A DNA stretch of 64,000 bases from Runella defluvii. GTDB lineage: Bacteria; Bacteroidota; Bacteroidia; Cytophagales; Spirosomataceae. The stretch's first letter is position 1; every line of letters begins with the position of its first letter. This document shows, piece after piece, positions 16,279-25,419 of the stretch. Both the position numbers and the translations under genes were made by a program. The stretch is taken from positions 747,748 to 811,747 of the forward strand of contig NZ_JACIBY010000001.1 in NCBI RefSeq assembly GCF_014195535.1, given 5' to 3'. The notes beneath the pieces are model-generated. The model searched no databases, was not told where the DNA came from, and worked only from the letters and a program-made list of their open reading frames with translations.

Positions 16279-18621
16279 ATGCTGCTCTTGCTCTATTTGC
16301 TCAAAGTGTCGGCCTGCCTGGGGCTGTTTTATGGGTTGTACTATTTGGTATTTCGACGATTTACCTTTCATCGTCTCAACCGAATTTACCTGCTGCTGAC
16401 TTTAGGGTTGAGTTTTATGATTCCGTGGGTAGAAATAGAGCAAAAGCGAATTGTGGACGTCGTTCCCGTAGCGCAAGAACCTGTCACTTCACCACAAAGT
16501 GAGGTTTTTGAGCAAAGTGCCCAATCGTTGGATGTGAAGTCTAGTGGCTTGATTAGTAGTGAATTAAATAAAAATGAGCCTGTCCCTGAAAAGAAGCATT
16601 GGTTAGCGATGCTGACGTGGGAACAAGGGAGTATAGGGGGGTACGTTATAGGTCTTTTGGTGTCTTTGGTTGTGTTGACCCGACGACTTTGGAAAATTGC
16701 ACTTTTGAGTAAAAAACGCCAAAATGACGTCAGTAAAGATTGGGTAGAAGTATCGGAACCCTTTACTGCCGCGTCGTTTTTTGGGGTTGTTTTTATGAAT
16801 TCGCAGGCGTTGACCGAAGAAGAAACACAGCAAGTGTTGTTGCACGAGCAAATGCACGCTCGGCTGTTTCATTCCGTAGATGTGCTGCTGATTGAGCTAT
16901 GTAAAGTGATTTTATGGTTTAATCCCGCCATATATTTCTATAAAAAATCGCTTGCTGAAATCCATGAATATGAGGTAGATGCGCAGCTAGCAGCTCGCTT
17001 TGATGCCAAAACTTACGCTTATTTGATTTTGAAATTGGCGACCCAATCGTCACATTCTCTGGTTCATTCTTTTGGAAAACATCCCGTCACAAATCGTATT
17101 CATTTTTTATTTCAAAAACCAACTTCTGCCATGAAAAAACTATTGTATGCTTTTGGATTACCGCTGGGAGTAGCGGGAGTCTTGGCCTTTGCGCCGCGTA
17201 AAGAAGTGCTTGTGTATAACGAACTACCAGCAACGACTACCCCCAAAGAAGTACCCGCGAAAACGTATCCTTTGAGAGTTCATGATAAACATGTTTGGTG
17301 GTATTTTAAGCAACAAAATATGGAATCAATGGAGGCTTTCGGTGAAAGTAATCTGACATTGAATGACTTGTGTATGCTGGAATCAGGCGGGGTATATTAC
17401 GTTGTGAATCCTAATTCCATGAATCTCAAAGATATTGCTGAAGTCAATCGGTTGATTGGTAATCGGTGGAAGGTAAAAGTTGAAGTGCTAGAACATTCTT
17501 TTGATTCGAATGGTAAACTAGATAAAATTAGTTTAGCCGTTAAAAATCTAAAAACCAACCAATCTACCAAGCCTGAAGCGATTGATATGGTCAAAGCCAG
17601 AGAATTGGGTAAACAAGGTGGTTATTTGGAGATTAGTATAAGAAATCCATATTGGAAACCACAGATAGCGTTGATTTATGGTGACAAATCTCTCAAAATC
17701 AGCCAATGTACTAAGAATGCTAAGGAGCATGAGGCGGGTGGAGTAGCTGGGGAGATGTCAATGTTAAAACTTAGCCAAGACCAAATTAAATACACGGTCT
17801 ATCCTGACAAAATTTCTATTCCAACTCTTCAAAAAGTACAAAGGTATTTCAAAGAAGCAGGGTTTGAATTGAAAATTAGAGATGAAAAATATACAAAAGA
17901 GGGAGAACTGGCTTCGCTGACGTTGGACCTGTACAACGAAAATGGAGGAATCGCGTTTTATGAAGTGGTATTGGATGATCTGCGACATGTTGTTTCTTGG
18001 AATAATGATAAGGGGAAAAAAGACAGATTTGATGAAGCGCTGATACTTGAGATAGATAAGATAACAGGCGAAGCAAATATTGAAATCGGTTCAGACTGGA
18101 CTGAGTCTATGAAAAAGCATGGGCGTTTAGAACCTTTTGAACCTCAAAAAACAGCTCAAGACGAACGCCTTCCTGATGAAAATTCATATACAGAATTCAA
18201 TAAGATTGTGCAGGAAATGCGCTCAAAGGATATTTTCTTCAAACGAGTTGAGATTACATCAAAAACAGACGGGATAAAAGAGATGTTGATTTTTGCCCGT
18301 GGGGGCGAGGGGACTGCCGCAACGGGTTTGGTTATTGGGATGGGCAAATCTCCGATTTATTATTTGGATGGTATGAAGGTGCAAGAGGAAGTTGTGAAGT
18401 CGCTAAAGCCATCTTACATAAAAAAAGTGGATATACTCGAACCTGAGTACAATCGATACCCTGCTTTTGTAAAGAAACACAAGTTAGATGTGAAAAATGA
18501 AAAAATTGTGTGGATGGAAAGAAAGGCGTTTGATTTCAAAAAAGTCCCAGCTCCCAAGCTTCATCGGTCAACGAAAAAATTTCGAAAAGAAATTGATAAG
18601 CTGTTATCTCAACAATCATAG
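16279..18621 (+). CDS. BlaR1-like M56 family sensor metallopeptidase with long C-terminal region
   Basis: Inner-membrane zinc protease of 780 aa. Four membrane helices (about 1-21, 33-50, 112-131 and 288-305) frame a cytoplasmic M56 domain with HEQMH (about 194-198) and a downstream glutamate in EIHEYEVDAQ (about 228). After the last helix, about 470 periplasmic residues replace the beta-lactam-binding domain of true BlaR1. This part has several repeated alpha/beta segments, and near the end PIYYLDGMKVQEEVVK and SYIKKVDIL (about 692-720) resemble the plug motif of TonB-dependent receptors, a known Bacteroidota combination. Without a penicillin-binding domain, the ligand is unlikely to be a beta-lactam sensed in the usual way. 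One base separates it from the repressor gene. Confidence 0.88.
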   Translation: MLLLLYLLKVSACLGLFYGLYYLVFRRFTFHRLNRIYLLLTLGLSFMIPWVEIEQKRIVDVVPVAQEPVTSPQSEVFEQSAQSLDVKSSGLISSELNKNEPVPEKKHWLAMLTWEQGSIGGYVIGLLVSLVVLTRRLWKIALLSKKRQNDVSKDWVEVSEPFTAASFFGVVFMNSQALTEEETQQVLLHEQMHARLFHSVDVLLIELCKVILWFNPAIYFYKKSLAEIHEYEVDAQLAARFDAKTYAYLILKLATQSSHSLVHSFGKHPVTNRIHFLFQKPTSAMKKLLYAFGLPLGVAGVLAFAPRKEVLVYNELPATTTPKEVPAKTYPLRVHDKHVWWYFKQQNMESMEAFGESNLTLNDLCMLESGGVYYVVNPNSMNLKDIAEVNRLIGNRWKVKVEVLEHSFDSNGKLDKISLAVKNLKTNQSTKPEAIDMVKARELGKQGGYLEISIRNPYWKPQIALIYGDKSLKISQCTKNAKEHEAGGVAGEMSMLKLSQDQIKYTVYPDKISIPTLQKVQRYFKEAGFELKIRDEKYTKEGELASLTLDLYNENGGIAFYEVVLDDLRHVVSWNNDKGKKDRFDEALILEIDKITGEANIEIGSDWTESMKKHGRLEPFEPQKTAQDERLPDENSYTEFNKIVQEMRSKDIFFKRVEITSKTDGIKEMLIFARGGEGTAATGLVIGMGKSPIYYLDGMKVQEEVVKSLKPSYIKKVDILEPEYNRYPAFVKKHKLDVKNEKIVWMERKAFDFKKVPAPKLHRSTKKFRKEIDKLLSQQS

Positions 18622-18747
18622 TAGGTTGAACGCATTAAAATATAAAGCCCTATTCATTTTGACGGATACGACGGGGGAATTGCGTTAAAAACGACCCGCT
18701 AAAAATTACTTTTAAGGGCAAAATAGGCCAAAATGAGCGTTTTTTCC

Positions 18748-18755
18748 TACATTTG
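18748..18755 (+). promoter_or_regulatory. Candidate -7 box TACATTTG for the M20 hydrolase
   Basis: Exact TAnnTTTG match 30 bases upstream of the ATG at 18786. It overlaps the alternative TTG start at 18753, which argues against that start. Confidence 0.4.
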
Positions 18756-18785
18756 GGTAAGTTACACTTTTTCTTAACCCAAACT

Positions 18786-20462
18786 ATGAAAAAAACGCTC
18801 TACACCGTAGTGCTTTTGGTGGGATTAGGCATGGTTAGTTTTGCCCAATCCAAAAAAGCGCCCAAACTTACCCCCGAACAAGCCCGCCTCGAAAAACTCA
18901 AACAAGAGGCTGTGGCTGGCGTTGAGAAACGCGCAGAATTGGGGCAGCAAATCAACGATATGCTCTTCAGTTTTTCGGAACTTGGTTTCCAAGAATTTGA
19001 AAGTTCGCGTTATCTGACTGAATTGTTGCAAAAAAATGGCTTCACCATCGAACGTGGTATTGCCAACATGCCCACCGCGTGGCTCGCCAAATGGGGCAGT
19101 GGAAAACCCATCATCGCCATTGGCTCGGATGTGGACTGTATTCCTAAAGCGTCCCAAAAACCTGGAGTAGCCTACCAAGACCCCATCGTGACGGGCGCAC
19201 CTGGCCACGGCGAAGGGCACAACTCGGGACAAGCCCTCAATATCATTTCGGCGTTGGCGGTCAAAGACATCATGGAGCGGGAAAAAATCCCAGGCACGTT
19301 GGTGTTGTGGCCTGGCGTAGCCGAAGAGTTGGTAGGAGCGAAGGCATTTTACATTCGCGATGGCTATTTCAAGGACGTGGATGCGTGTATTTTTACGCAC
19401 GTGGGCGATAATTTAGGCGTTGGCTACGGCGATGCAGGAAACAACGGCCTTGTTTCGGTTCGTTTCAATTTTGAAGGCGCGGCGGCGCACGCGGCGGGAG
19501 CCCCGTGGCGCGGTCGGAGTGCGTTGGATGCGGTCGAATTGATGAACGTCGGCTGGAATTTTCGACGCGAACACTTAGAGGTAACGCAGCGCTCGCACTA
19601 CGTGATTTCGGACGGAGGCGACCAACCCAACGTGGTGCCTTCCAAAGCGGCGGTTTGGTATTATTTCCGCGAACGTACCTATCCTAAAATCAAAAAATTG
19701 TTCGACATCGGGGTGAAAGTTGCAGAAGGTGCGGCCTTGATGACCGATACTAAATTTACCTACGAAATTTTGGGATCAGCTTGGCCTGGGCACTTCAACA
19801 AGCCGATTGCCGAGGCCATGTACCAAAACATCAAAAAAGTAGGATTACCTACGTGGTCAGAAGAAGATCAAATGCTGGCCAAAGCTTCGCAAAAAGAATT
19901 GCAAGCGCCTAAAATTTCGGGGTTAGCGACCAAACTAGATACCATTAGCTTGCCAGTGGCTTCGGCGCCTACTCGTATGATGGGCGGGCAAATGATGTCG
20001 ATTGGAGGAGGGTCTGACGACATTGCGGATATTTCGTGGTCGTTGCCCACCATCGTGCTGCGGTATCCTTCCAATATACCTGGCTTGCCAGGTCACCACT
20101 GGGCCAATGCCATTTCAATGGCGACGCCTATCGCGCACAAAGGCGTTGTGTATGGTGCAAAAGCGGAGGCTATGACGCTGATAGACATGCTGTTGAAGCC
20201 AGAAATCATCAAAGAAGCGTGGGAGTATTACCGCAACGACCAAACCAAAGAGCAGAAGTACGAACCACTTATTTCGCCCAAAGAAGTCCCTGCAGTGTAT
20301 TTGAATCGCAACATCATGGAGAAGTTCAAACCTGAGTTGTCGAAGTATTATTATGACCCCACAAAATACAAAACGTATTTGGAGCAATTGGGCATCAAAT
20401 ACCCGACGCTACGTGATGACCAGAAGGAAGATTTGAAAAAAATGAAAGAAAGTGAAAAATAA
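18786..20462 (+). CDS. Exported M20-family amidohydrolase (AbgB-like)
   Basis: Secreted or periplasmic metal-dependent amidohydrolase, 558 aa from ATG 18786. A signal peptide (1-21, ending VSFAQ) precedes a two-domain M20 fold: metal-site regions AIGSDVDCIPKASQKPG (about 110-126) and GHGEGHNSGQ (about 139-148), the acid patch GVAEELVGAK (about 177-186), and a dimerisation domain around AAHAAGAPWRGRSALDAVEL (about 236-255). The family includes p-aminobenzoyl-glutamate hydrolase subunit B and related N-acyl-amino-acid hydrolases. Substrate not determinable. The TTG start at 18753 would add a poor N-terminus before the signal peptide. Confidence 0.88.
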   Translation: MKKTLYTVVLLVGLGMVSFAQSKKAPKLTPEQARLEKLKQEAVAGVEKRAELGQQINDMLFSFSELGFQEFESSRYLTELLQKNGFTIERGIANMPTAWLAKWGSGKPIIAIGSDVDCIPKASQKPGVAYQDPIVTGAPGHGEGHNSGQALNIISALAVKDIMEREKIPGTLVLWPGVAEELVGAKAFYIRDGYFKDVDACIFTHVGDNLGVGYGDAGNNGLVSVRFNFEGAAAHAAGAPWRGRSALDAVELMNVGWNFRREHLEVTQRSHYVISDGGDQPNVVPSKAAVWYYFRERTYPKIKKLFDIGVKVAEGAALMTDTKFTYEILGSAWPGHFNKPIAEAMYQNIKKVGLPTWSEEDQMLAKASQKELQAPKISGLATKLDTISLPVASAPTRMMGGQMMSIGGGSDDIADISWSLPTIVLRYPSNIPGLPGHHWANAISMATPIAHKGVVYGAKAEAMTLIDMLLKPEIIKEAWEYYRNDQTKEQKYEPLISPKEVPAVYLNRNIMEKFKPELSKYYYDPTKYKTYLEQLGIKYPTLRDDQKEDLKKMKESEK

Positions 20463-20583
20463 TTGAAAACGATTCCAACCTTTTCCTCAGTAGGTGCGTC
20501 TTTAGGGTGGTAGCTACCTATTAACGCTGACATTCCCGTTTGAATATAAAGACATCTATTGGGGTAAACAATAGAAATTAGTG

Positions 20584-20616
20584 AAAAAGAGCGTGACCCA
20601 TGGCCACGCTCTTTTT
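20584..20616. terminator. Bidirectional Rho-independent terminator
   Basis: Perfect 12-bp stem AAAAAGAGCGTG / CACGCTCTTTTT with a 9-base loop between two converging genes. A- and T-runs at both ends allow termination in either direction. Confidence 0.9.
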
Positions 20617-20619
20617 GCT

Positions 20620-21459
20620 TTACAACAAGTACATTCCGTCGTCTTTTAGCTCAATTTTACGCTCTTTGAGCAATCCGCCCACGGCTTTTTTGAAGTCTTT
20701 TTTTGACATTCCGAAGGTTTTATAAATCAACTCGGGAGCTGATTTGTCCGTAAAAGGTAAAAATCCTTGAGCTTCTTGGAGTTGGGTGTAGAGGTCACTT
20801 TTACTGCCTTCGATGCGGTTGTACGACTGCTCTACCAGTGCCAAATCAATCTTCTGGTCTTCCCTGATTTTCTTAATGTACCCCACCGTAGGCTTGCCTA
20901 ATTCGATGTTTTTGAATACCTCATCGCGGTACAAAACCCCCAAATGCCGCTGATTGATAAGGGCTTTGATCCCCATGTCGGTGTATTCGTAGGGCAAAAT
21001 ATCGACTTGCATCCCTTCCGAAAGTTCCGAAATATCTTCCTCCAAAAAGCGTTCAATTTTGGCCGAACCCACAATACGGTCGGTTTTGGTATCGAGGTGG
21101 ATAAAAATCAAGAAGCTTTTACCCAAGAGCATGTTATCCCGTTGTTGTTTGAACGGAATAAAAAGGTCTTTAGGGAGTCCCCAATCCATAAAAACGCCCA
21201 ACGAAGTGACCATCGTGACCGTCAAATACACAAACTCGCCTACGGTTCCGTAGGGCTCAAGTGTGGTACCAATGGCACGGTCTTCGGAGTCGCGATAGAT
21301 AAAGACATCCAAAAAATCCCCGATTTGTATATCGGCTGGAACGTACTGTTTGGGGACCAAAATCTCATCTTCAAATCCATCGAGATAAATCCCAAAATCC
21401 AACTGCTTAATGACTTTCAAGCGGTTGTATTGTCCCATTCGCAAACGACGATTTCCCAT
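20620..21459 (-). CDS. cvfB: CvfB-type S1 RNA-binding protein
   Basis: RNA-binding protein of 279 aa of the CvfB/YitL family, cytoplasmic. Successive S1-like OB-fold segments occur: NRLKVIKQLDFGIYLDG (about 11-27), a second around TVTMVTSLGVFMDWGLPKDL (about 75-94), and a third around VDILPYEYTDMGIKALINQR (about 150-169), with a C-terminal winged-helix-like region (about 225-279) ending MSKKDFKKAVGGLLKERKIE. In staphylococci CvfB affects virulence-gene expression; in Bacteroidota the role is not established. An internal ATG (21438) 7 codons in is a possible alternative start. It converges on the M20 gene at a shared terminator. Confidence 0.92.
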   Translation of the reverse strand: MGNRRLRMGQYNRLKVIKQLDFGIYLDGFEDEILVPKQYVPADIQIGDFLDVFIYRDSEDRAIGTTLEPYGTVGEFVYLTVTMVTSLGVFMDWGLPKDLFIPFKQQRDNMLLGKSFLIFIHLDTKTDRIVGSAKIERFLEEDISELSEGMQVDILPYEYTDMGIKALINQRHLGVLYRDEVFKNIELGKPTVGYIKKIREDQKIDLALVEQSYNRIEGSKSDLYTQLQEAQGFLPFTDKSAPELIYKTFGMSKKDFKKAVGGLLKERKIELKDDGMYLL

Positions 21460-21538
21460 ATTTATAGTTACTTTTTCTAGTTTTTTTGTTATTCTGAGGC
21501 ACTACGGAGCCGCTCGTGCGGTAATTTACTGGCTTTCT

Positions 21539-21750
21539 CGTCGGGTTGTGAGCAACCCTCTTCACGTTGGCGCCCTTCTTACATTCGACGTTCTGCATCG
21601 CTCGGGCGCCCCCGTCTGTACTCGACATTCGCAGGCTCGTCGGGTTGTGAGCAACCCTCTTCACACTAGCAACCCTCTTCACGAGAGCAATTCTCCACAC
21701 ATTCGACATCGCTCGGGCGACCCCGTCTGCACTCGACCCTCGACACTCCC
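21539..21750. repeat. Intergenic repeat cluster: GGGTTG-TGAG-CAACCC hairpins and TCGACATTC words
   Basis: The 293-base gap between cvfB and the M23 gene holds no gene. It has two copies of the hairpin GGGTTGTGAGCAACCC (21543-21558 and 21642-21657), each followed by TCTTCAC, further CAACCCTCTTCAC fragments, and repeated words GCTCGGGCG.CCCCGTCTG and ACTCGACATTCG. The 19-base word at 21727-21745 recurs exactly inside the helicase gene at 48676. Confidence 0.8.
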
Positions 21751-21752
21751 TA

Positions 21753-22427
21753 TTACAGTTCTTCGATTTTCAAAATATGATTAGGATTGGGACAAAGTTG
21801 CAAAAACTTTTCCCGTTCTGCCAATGAACACACACCAGGGAAGTCGCCTTTGAGGCCAAGCATAGCTGTCATCAGCTGAAAATGAAGGTGAGGCGGCCAA
21901 TCGCCGTTGATAGGGTAATTGCCAAAACTCGCAAAACGTTCCCCTTCTTCAATGACCTTGCCTTCGTACAATCCCCACAAGGACTCTTCGCTGAGGTGGC
22001 CGTACAACGAATAAAAGGTCGTTCCTTCAAGTTGATGTTCCAAAATAATCGTTGGGCCGTAGTCGCCAAAGTTAGCATTATTAGCAAAACTATGCACCTT
22101 GCCGTCGAGTGGGGCAAAGACGGGTGTACCCGCCGACGCCCAAATGTCAATGCCCAAATGAATACAACGCGGCTCGTCGGTTTGTTGGAAATGCGCACTG
22201 CGGCGGTAAATCGTGCGGTGTTCGTTATAGCCACCTACGCCTACCACCACTTTGGCTTGTTGCAGCTTTCCAAAAACATAGCCCGAAAAAGCTTCACTGT
22301 TTTGCAAATCGACGGTGGCTAGGTCGGGATTGTTGTCCGTAAAATCAAGCACAAGGTAGTTGCCTTTTGACCACTGAAAAGGAACCACAGGCGCAAAGTC
22401 ATGACGAAGAAGTAGTTGCTCAATCAA
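21753..22427 (-). CDS. M23 family (lysostaphin-like) metallopeptidase without signal peptide
   Basis: 224-residue peptidase of the LytM/M23 fold that cuts peptidoglycan cross-bridges or other glycyl peptides. The zinc ligands are visible in HLGIDIW (about 90-96, HxxxD) and HLHFQL (about 180-185, HxH), with FYSLYGHLSEES (about 139-150) supplying another conserved histidine. There is no signal peptide: the N-terminus is MIEQLLLRHDFAPVV, so the route to the periplasm is unclear, or it is intracellular. Length is normal for a single-domain member. It is divergent from the DUF1080 gene. Confidence 0.87.
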   Translation of the reverse strand: MIEQLLLRHDFAPVVPFQWSKGNYLVLDFTDNNPDLATVDLQNSEAFSGYVFGKLQQAKVVVGVGGYNEHRTIYRRSAHFQQTDEPRCIHLGIDIWASAGTPVFAPLDGKVHSFANNANFGDYGPTIILEHQLEGTTFYSLYGHLSEESLWGLYEGKVIEEGERFASFGNYPINGDWPPHLHFQLMTAMLGLKGDFPGVCSLAEREKFLQLCPNPNHILKIEEL

Positions 22428-22470
22428 AACACGTTAAAATTACGATGGTTGACAAAAAGAATTGACACAA

Positions 22471-22478
22471 CAAAAGTA
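22471..22478 (-). promoter_or_regulatory. Candidate -7 box (TACTTTTG on minus strand) for the M23 gene
   Basis: CAAAAGTA on the plus strand is an exact minus-strand TAnnTTTG, 43 bases upstream of the M23 start. No -33 support found. Confidence 0.35.
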
Positions 22479-22533
22479 GTAATAACCCCTCGACATCCTT
22501 ATACAGTTTTAAACCTTTATATCCATAACAAAG

Positions 22534-23169
22534 ATGAAAAAAACGGTTAGTCTTGTCGCACTACTCTTTTTGGCGACGGCTGGGTTTGCCCAAAAAGCAA
22601 AAACAGGAAAATGGATTTCACTTTTTGACGGAAAATCGTTGGCAGGCTGGAAAGTAGGCGAAAATGCGAGTTCGTTCAAAGTCGAAGACGGCGCTATTGT
22701 GGTCAATGGCCCGCGCGGTCACTTGTTTTACGACGGCGAAATCAACGGCCACGACTTCAAAAATTTTGAATACAAGGCCCAAGTAATGACCTTCCCAAGT
22801 GCCAATTCTGGTATGTACATTCATACTAAGTACCAAGAAAAAGGCTGGCCTTCCAAAGGATACGAAATTCAAGTAAATAACTCACATACCGACTGGCGCC
22901 GTACAGGAAGTGTTTATGGCGTGCAAGATTTGAAAGATGTGTTTGTCAACGACAACGAATGGTACACCGAGCACATCATCGTGGAAGGCAAGCGTATTCG
23001 GGTCAAAATCAATGACAAAACAGTGATTGACTATACCGAACCTGAGGAAGTAGGACAAAAAATTACGGAAGGCCGTAAAATCAGCAACGGTACTTTTGCC
23101 CTCCAAGCCCACGACCCCAAAAGCAAAGTGATGTACAAAGACATCATGGTAAAGATACTGCCAGATTAA
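22534..23169 (+). CDS. Exported DUF1080 (3-keto-disaccharide hydrolase-like) protein
   Basis: 211-residue secreted protein: signal peptide (1-19, ending AGFAQ) and one concanavalin-like beta-sandwich of the DUF1080 family. Typical elements are WISLFDGKSLAGWK (about 27-40), FKNFEYKAQVMTFPSANSGM (about 74-93) and GYEIQVNN (about 109-116). Some family members hydrolyse 3-keto-glycosides; many are only known as secreted carbohydrate-active proteins in Bacteroidota and Planctomycetes. It stands alone on the plus strand, 73 bases before the porin gene. Confidence 0.9.
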   Translation: MKKTVSLVALLFLATAGFAQKAKTGKWISLFDGKSLAGWKVGENASSFKVEDGAIVVNGPRGHLFYDGEINGHDFKNFEYKAQVMTFPSANSGMYIHTKYQEKGWPSKGYEIQVNNSHTDWRRTGSVYGVQDLKDVFVNDNEWYTEHIIVEGKRIRVKINDKTVIDYTEPEEVGQKITEGRKISNGTFALQAHDPKSKVMYKDIMVKILPD

Positions 23170-23230
23170 TGTTTGATTGGTTAAATTTTCTTAAATCCTT
23201 TTTGAAAACGCATTGAGCAGAAACTTATGC

Positions 23231-23238
23231 TAACTTTG
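23231..23238 (+). promoter_or_regulatory. -7 box TAACTTTG directly before a GTG start (leaderless candidate)
   Basis: Exact TAnnTTTG ending 4 bases before the GTG start of the putative porin, the same geometry as at 15906-15918. Transcription would begin at or next to the start codon. Confidence 0.5.
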
Positions 23239-23242
23239 CGGT

Positions 23243-25279
23243 GTGAAAAAGTGGTTATTCATCATCGTTTGTAGCATTTGGTCGGCAGTAAGCTACGGCC
23301 AAATTCGTATGCCAGGAAACGGGTCGTTTGGCGGCGGCGGGGGAGGTGGCTTAGGTCAAGGTGGACAAGTCAAACTCGACGATTCGACCAAAATGATTTA
23401 TGGGCCGCATACGTCGCGCTATTTTTTGGAAGAAGATGTCTTCAACAACCGCAAGACGCTCTATGCCATAGACACGTCTTACGACGGTTTTCATCGCTAT
23501 AATTTCGTCCAGCGGGCTGATTTTCAGCTGGTCGATTTGGGGAATTTGGGAACGGCTTCTCGTTCCCTCTTTTACCGCCCTATTGAGCAGATTGGAACGC
23601 AGTTTGGGTACGATGCGTACACGCCTTACGCTTATGCTGTTCAGGATGTTAAGTATTTTGATACGAAGTCTCCCTACACCAATCTTTATTTAGCATTGGG
23701 TGGTTTAGGGCAAAACATTGCCCGTTTTGACCACAGCCAAAACATCACGCCTCGCCTCAATTTGGGTATCAACGCCCAGCGTTTTACAACCAACAAGTAC
23801 TTCGGTACGAGTGGTACCAGCGACTCCCAAAACAACCTGACGCAAAACTGGGCTTTTGTATTTCACGGAAATTATCGTTCCAAAGACGAGAAATACCTGC
23901 TAATGGGTCAGTTTAACCACCTGAATCACAGTGCATACGAGCAAGGCGGGATGTCGTCGGATACACTGAATTTTAGGTCAGATGGAACGATAGAATACAA
24001 CAACCCGTCGGCAATTCTAAAAACGGCCCAATCGTGGGAACGCCGTAACAATTGGCATATTTACCAGCAATACGTATTGGCGCAGGGTTTTCAGGTGTAT
24101 CATGTGTTTGATTATAAAAGAACCATTGATATTTATTCTGATAGCGATTTATCGCAGGGGAGTCGATACGGTTTTTACAATAACTACTACTATGATTCTA
24201 CCTACCAGATACCAACTTTACAAAAAATAAATACCCTCCAGTCTAGGTCTTATATTTACAATTCGGCAAGTACCCGTCAGCAAGTTGCATTTAGGCTGGT
24301 TGAAAACAAATTTGGTATAAAAGGCCGTTACCTTGGCTTCAATTACCGCGCCCATTACCGAGTGCGTTTGATGAACATGGTAGAAAAGCATAATCAAATA
24401 CCTCGCAGCATTGTGTTAGATTCTCTTTTGTCATCAAATACAGATGGAAGTAGCAAACACAGGAGATTTGAAAACTTTGTGGGGCTTTGGTTGGCTTATT
24501 ATTTGAAAGATAGCACCCAGCGCGCTACTGCCGAATTTGAATATCTTCTAGGAAAAGACTTTAAAATAAAAGGAGATATCGTAAGTAAATGGTTTTCTGT
24601 GGGTTATCTCACGTCTTTGTCGTCGCCTACTTTCCTTCAACAGTATTACAATAGTAATCACCTTCGTTGGGATAATCAATTTCGATTGGTCAACTCCAAC
24701 ACTATTTACGGGCAGATTAACCTCAATACCAAAAAAGTCCATTTCAGCCCACGCCTTGATTATCATTTGATTAGCAATTATATTTATTATGATACGGCAG
24801 CGGTAGTACGACAATTTACGTCGCCTTTTAGTGTAATAAAAGTGGGGGCATTGGCGCAATGGAAACCTGGGAAGTTTCAGTTTTTGAGCCAGACCTACTA
24901 CACACTTGTGTCGAACGACAACGTACTGCGGATTCCTCGCTTCATGGCCAACTTTAGAGCTACTTTTGACTTCGTTTATTATAAAGTGTTATTCTTGCAG
25001 TTAGGGGCAGAAATCCACTATAAATCAACGTATTATGCGGATGCGTATATGCCTTTGACCCAGCAGTTTCATCTTCAAAACTCGATCAAAACCGAAGGCG
25101 TGGTTTATACGGAGTTTTTTATCAATGCCCGTATCAACCGTGTGCGGTTATTTATCAAAATGGCCAACGCGGGTCAAGGTTTTCAAGGGCCTTTTAACCG
25201 TGGCTATTTCTCTACTCCCCTTTACCCTGTTGTAGGGCGCTCTTTGGGCTTTGGCATCAATTGGCCGCTATTTGACTAA
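23243..25279 (+). CDS. Putative outer-membrane porin with Gly-rich N-terminus
   Basis: 678-residue outer-membrane beta-barrel protein. The start is GTG at 23243, giving KKWLFIIVCSIWSAVSYGQ as a signal peptide cleaved after about residue 20. The mature N-terminus is glycine-rich (about 25-45). The rest is a run of alternating, aromatic-rich strands with Tyr/Asn-rich turns, ending in GFGINWPLFD, compatible with a barrel closing strand. The segment TAEFEYLLGKDFKIKGDIVS and the overall layout match the 'putative porin' proteins of Cytophagales. The passenger substrate is unknown. It is the first of two neighbouring outer-membrane genes on the same strand. Confidence 0.8.
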   Translation: MKKWLFIIVCSIWSAVSYGQIRMPGNGSFGGGGGGGLGQGGQVKLDDSTKMIYGPHTSRYFLEEDVFNNRKTLYAIDTSYDGFHRYNFVQRADFQLVDLGNLGTASRSLFYRPIEQIGTQFGYDAYTPYAYAVQDVKYFDTKSPYTNLYLALGGLGQNIARFDHSQNITPRLNLGINAQRFTTNKYFGTSGTSDSQNNLTQNWAFVFHGNYRSKDEKYLLMGQFNHLNHSAYEQGGMSSDTLNFRSDGTIEYNNPSAILKTAQSWERRNNWHIYQQYVLAQGFQVYHVFDYKRTIDIYSDSDLSQGSRYGFYNNYYYDSTYQIPTLQKINTLQSRSYIYNSASTRQQVAFRLVENKFGIKGRYLGFNYRAHYRVRLMNMVEKHNQIPRSIVLDSLLSSNTDGSSKHRRFENFVGLWLAYYLKDSTQRATAEFEYLLGKDFKIKGDIVSKWFSVGYLTSLSSPTFLQQYYNSNHLRWDNQFRLVNSNTIYGQINLNTKKVHFSPRLDYHLISNYIYYDTAAVVRQFTSPFSVIKVGALAQWKPGKFQFLSQTYYTLVSNDNVLRIPRFMANFRATFDFVYYKVLFLQLGAEIHYKSTYYADAYMPLTQQFHLQNSIKTEGVVYTEFFINARINRVRLFIKMANAGQGFQGPFNRGYFSTPLYPVVGRSLGFGINWPLFD

Positions 25280-25419
25280 TAGTTCGTCTATAATTTACCC
25301 CCATTTAGTCGTCCAGACCTTGCATTTGGTCGTTTTTCTCTGAATACTAACAGAGAGTCAGCAACATTTGTACTTGAATTATTGTCTAAGAGATAGACAG
25401 ACTTTTTATAAATACAACA

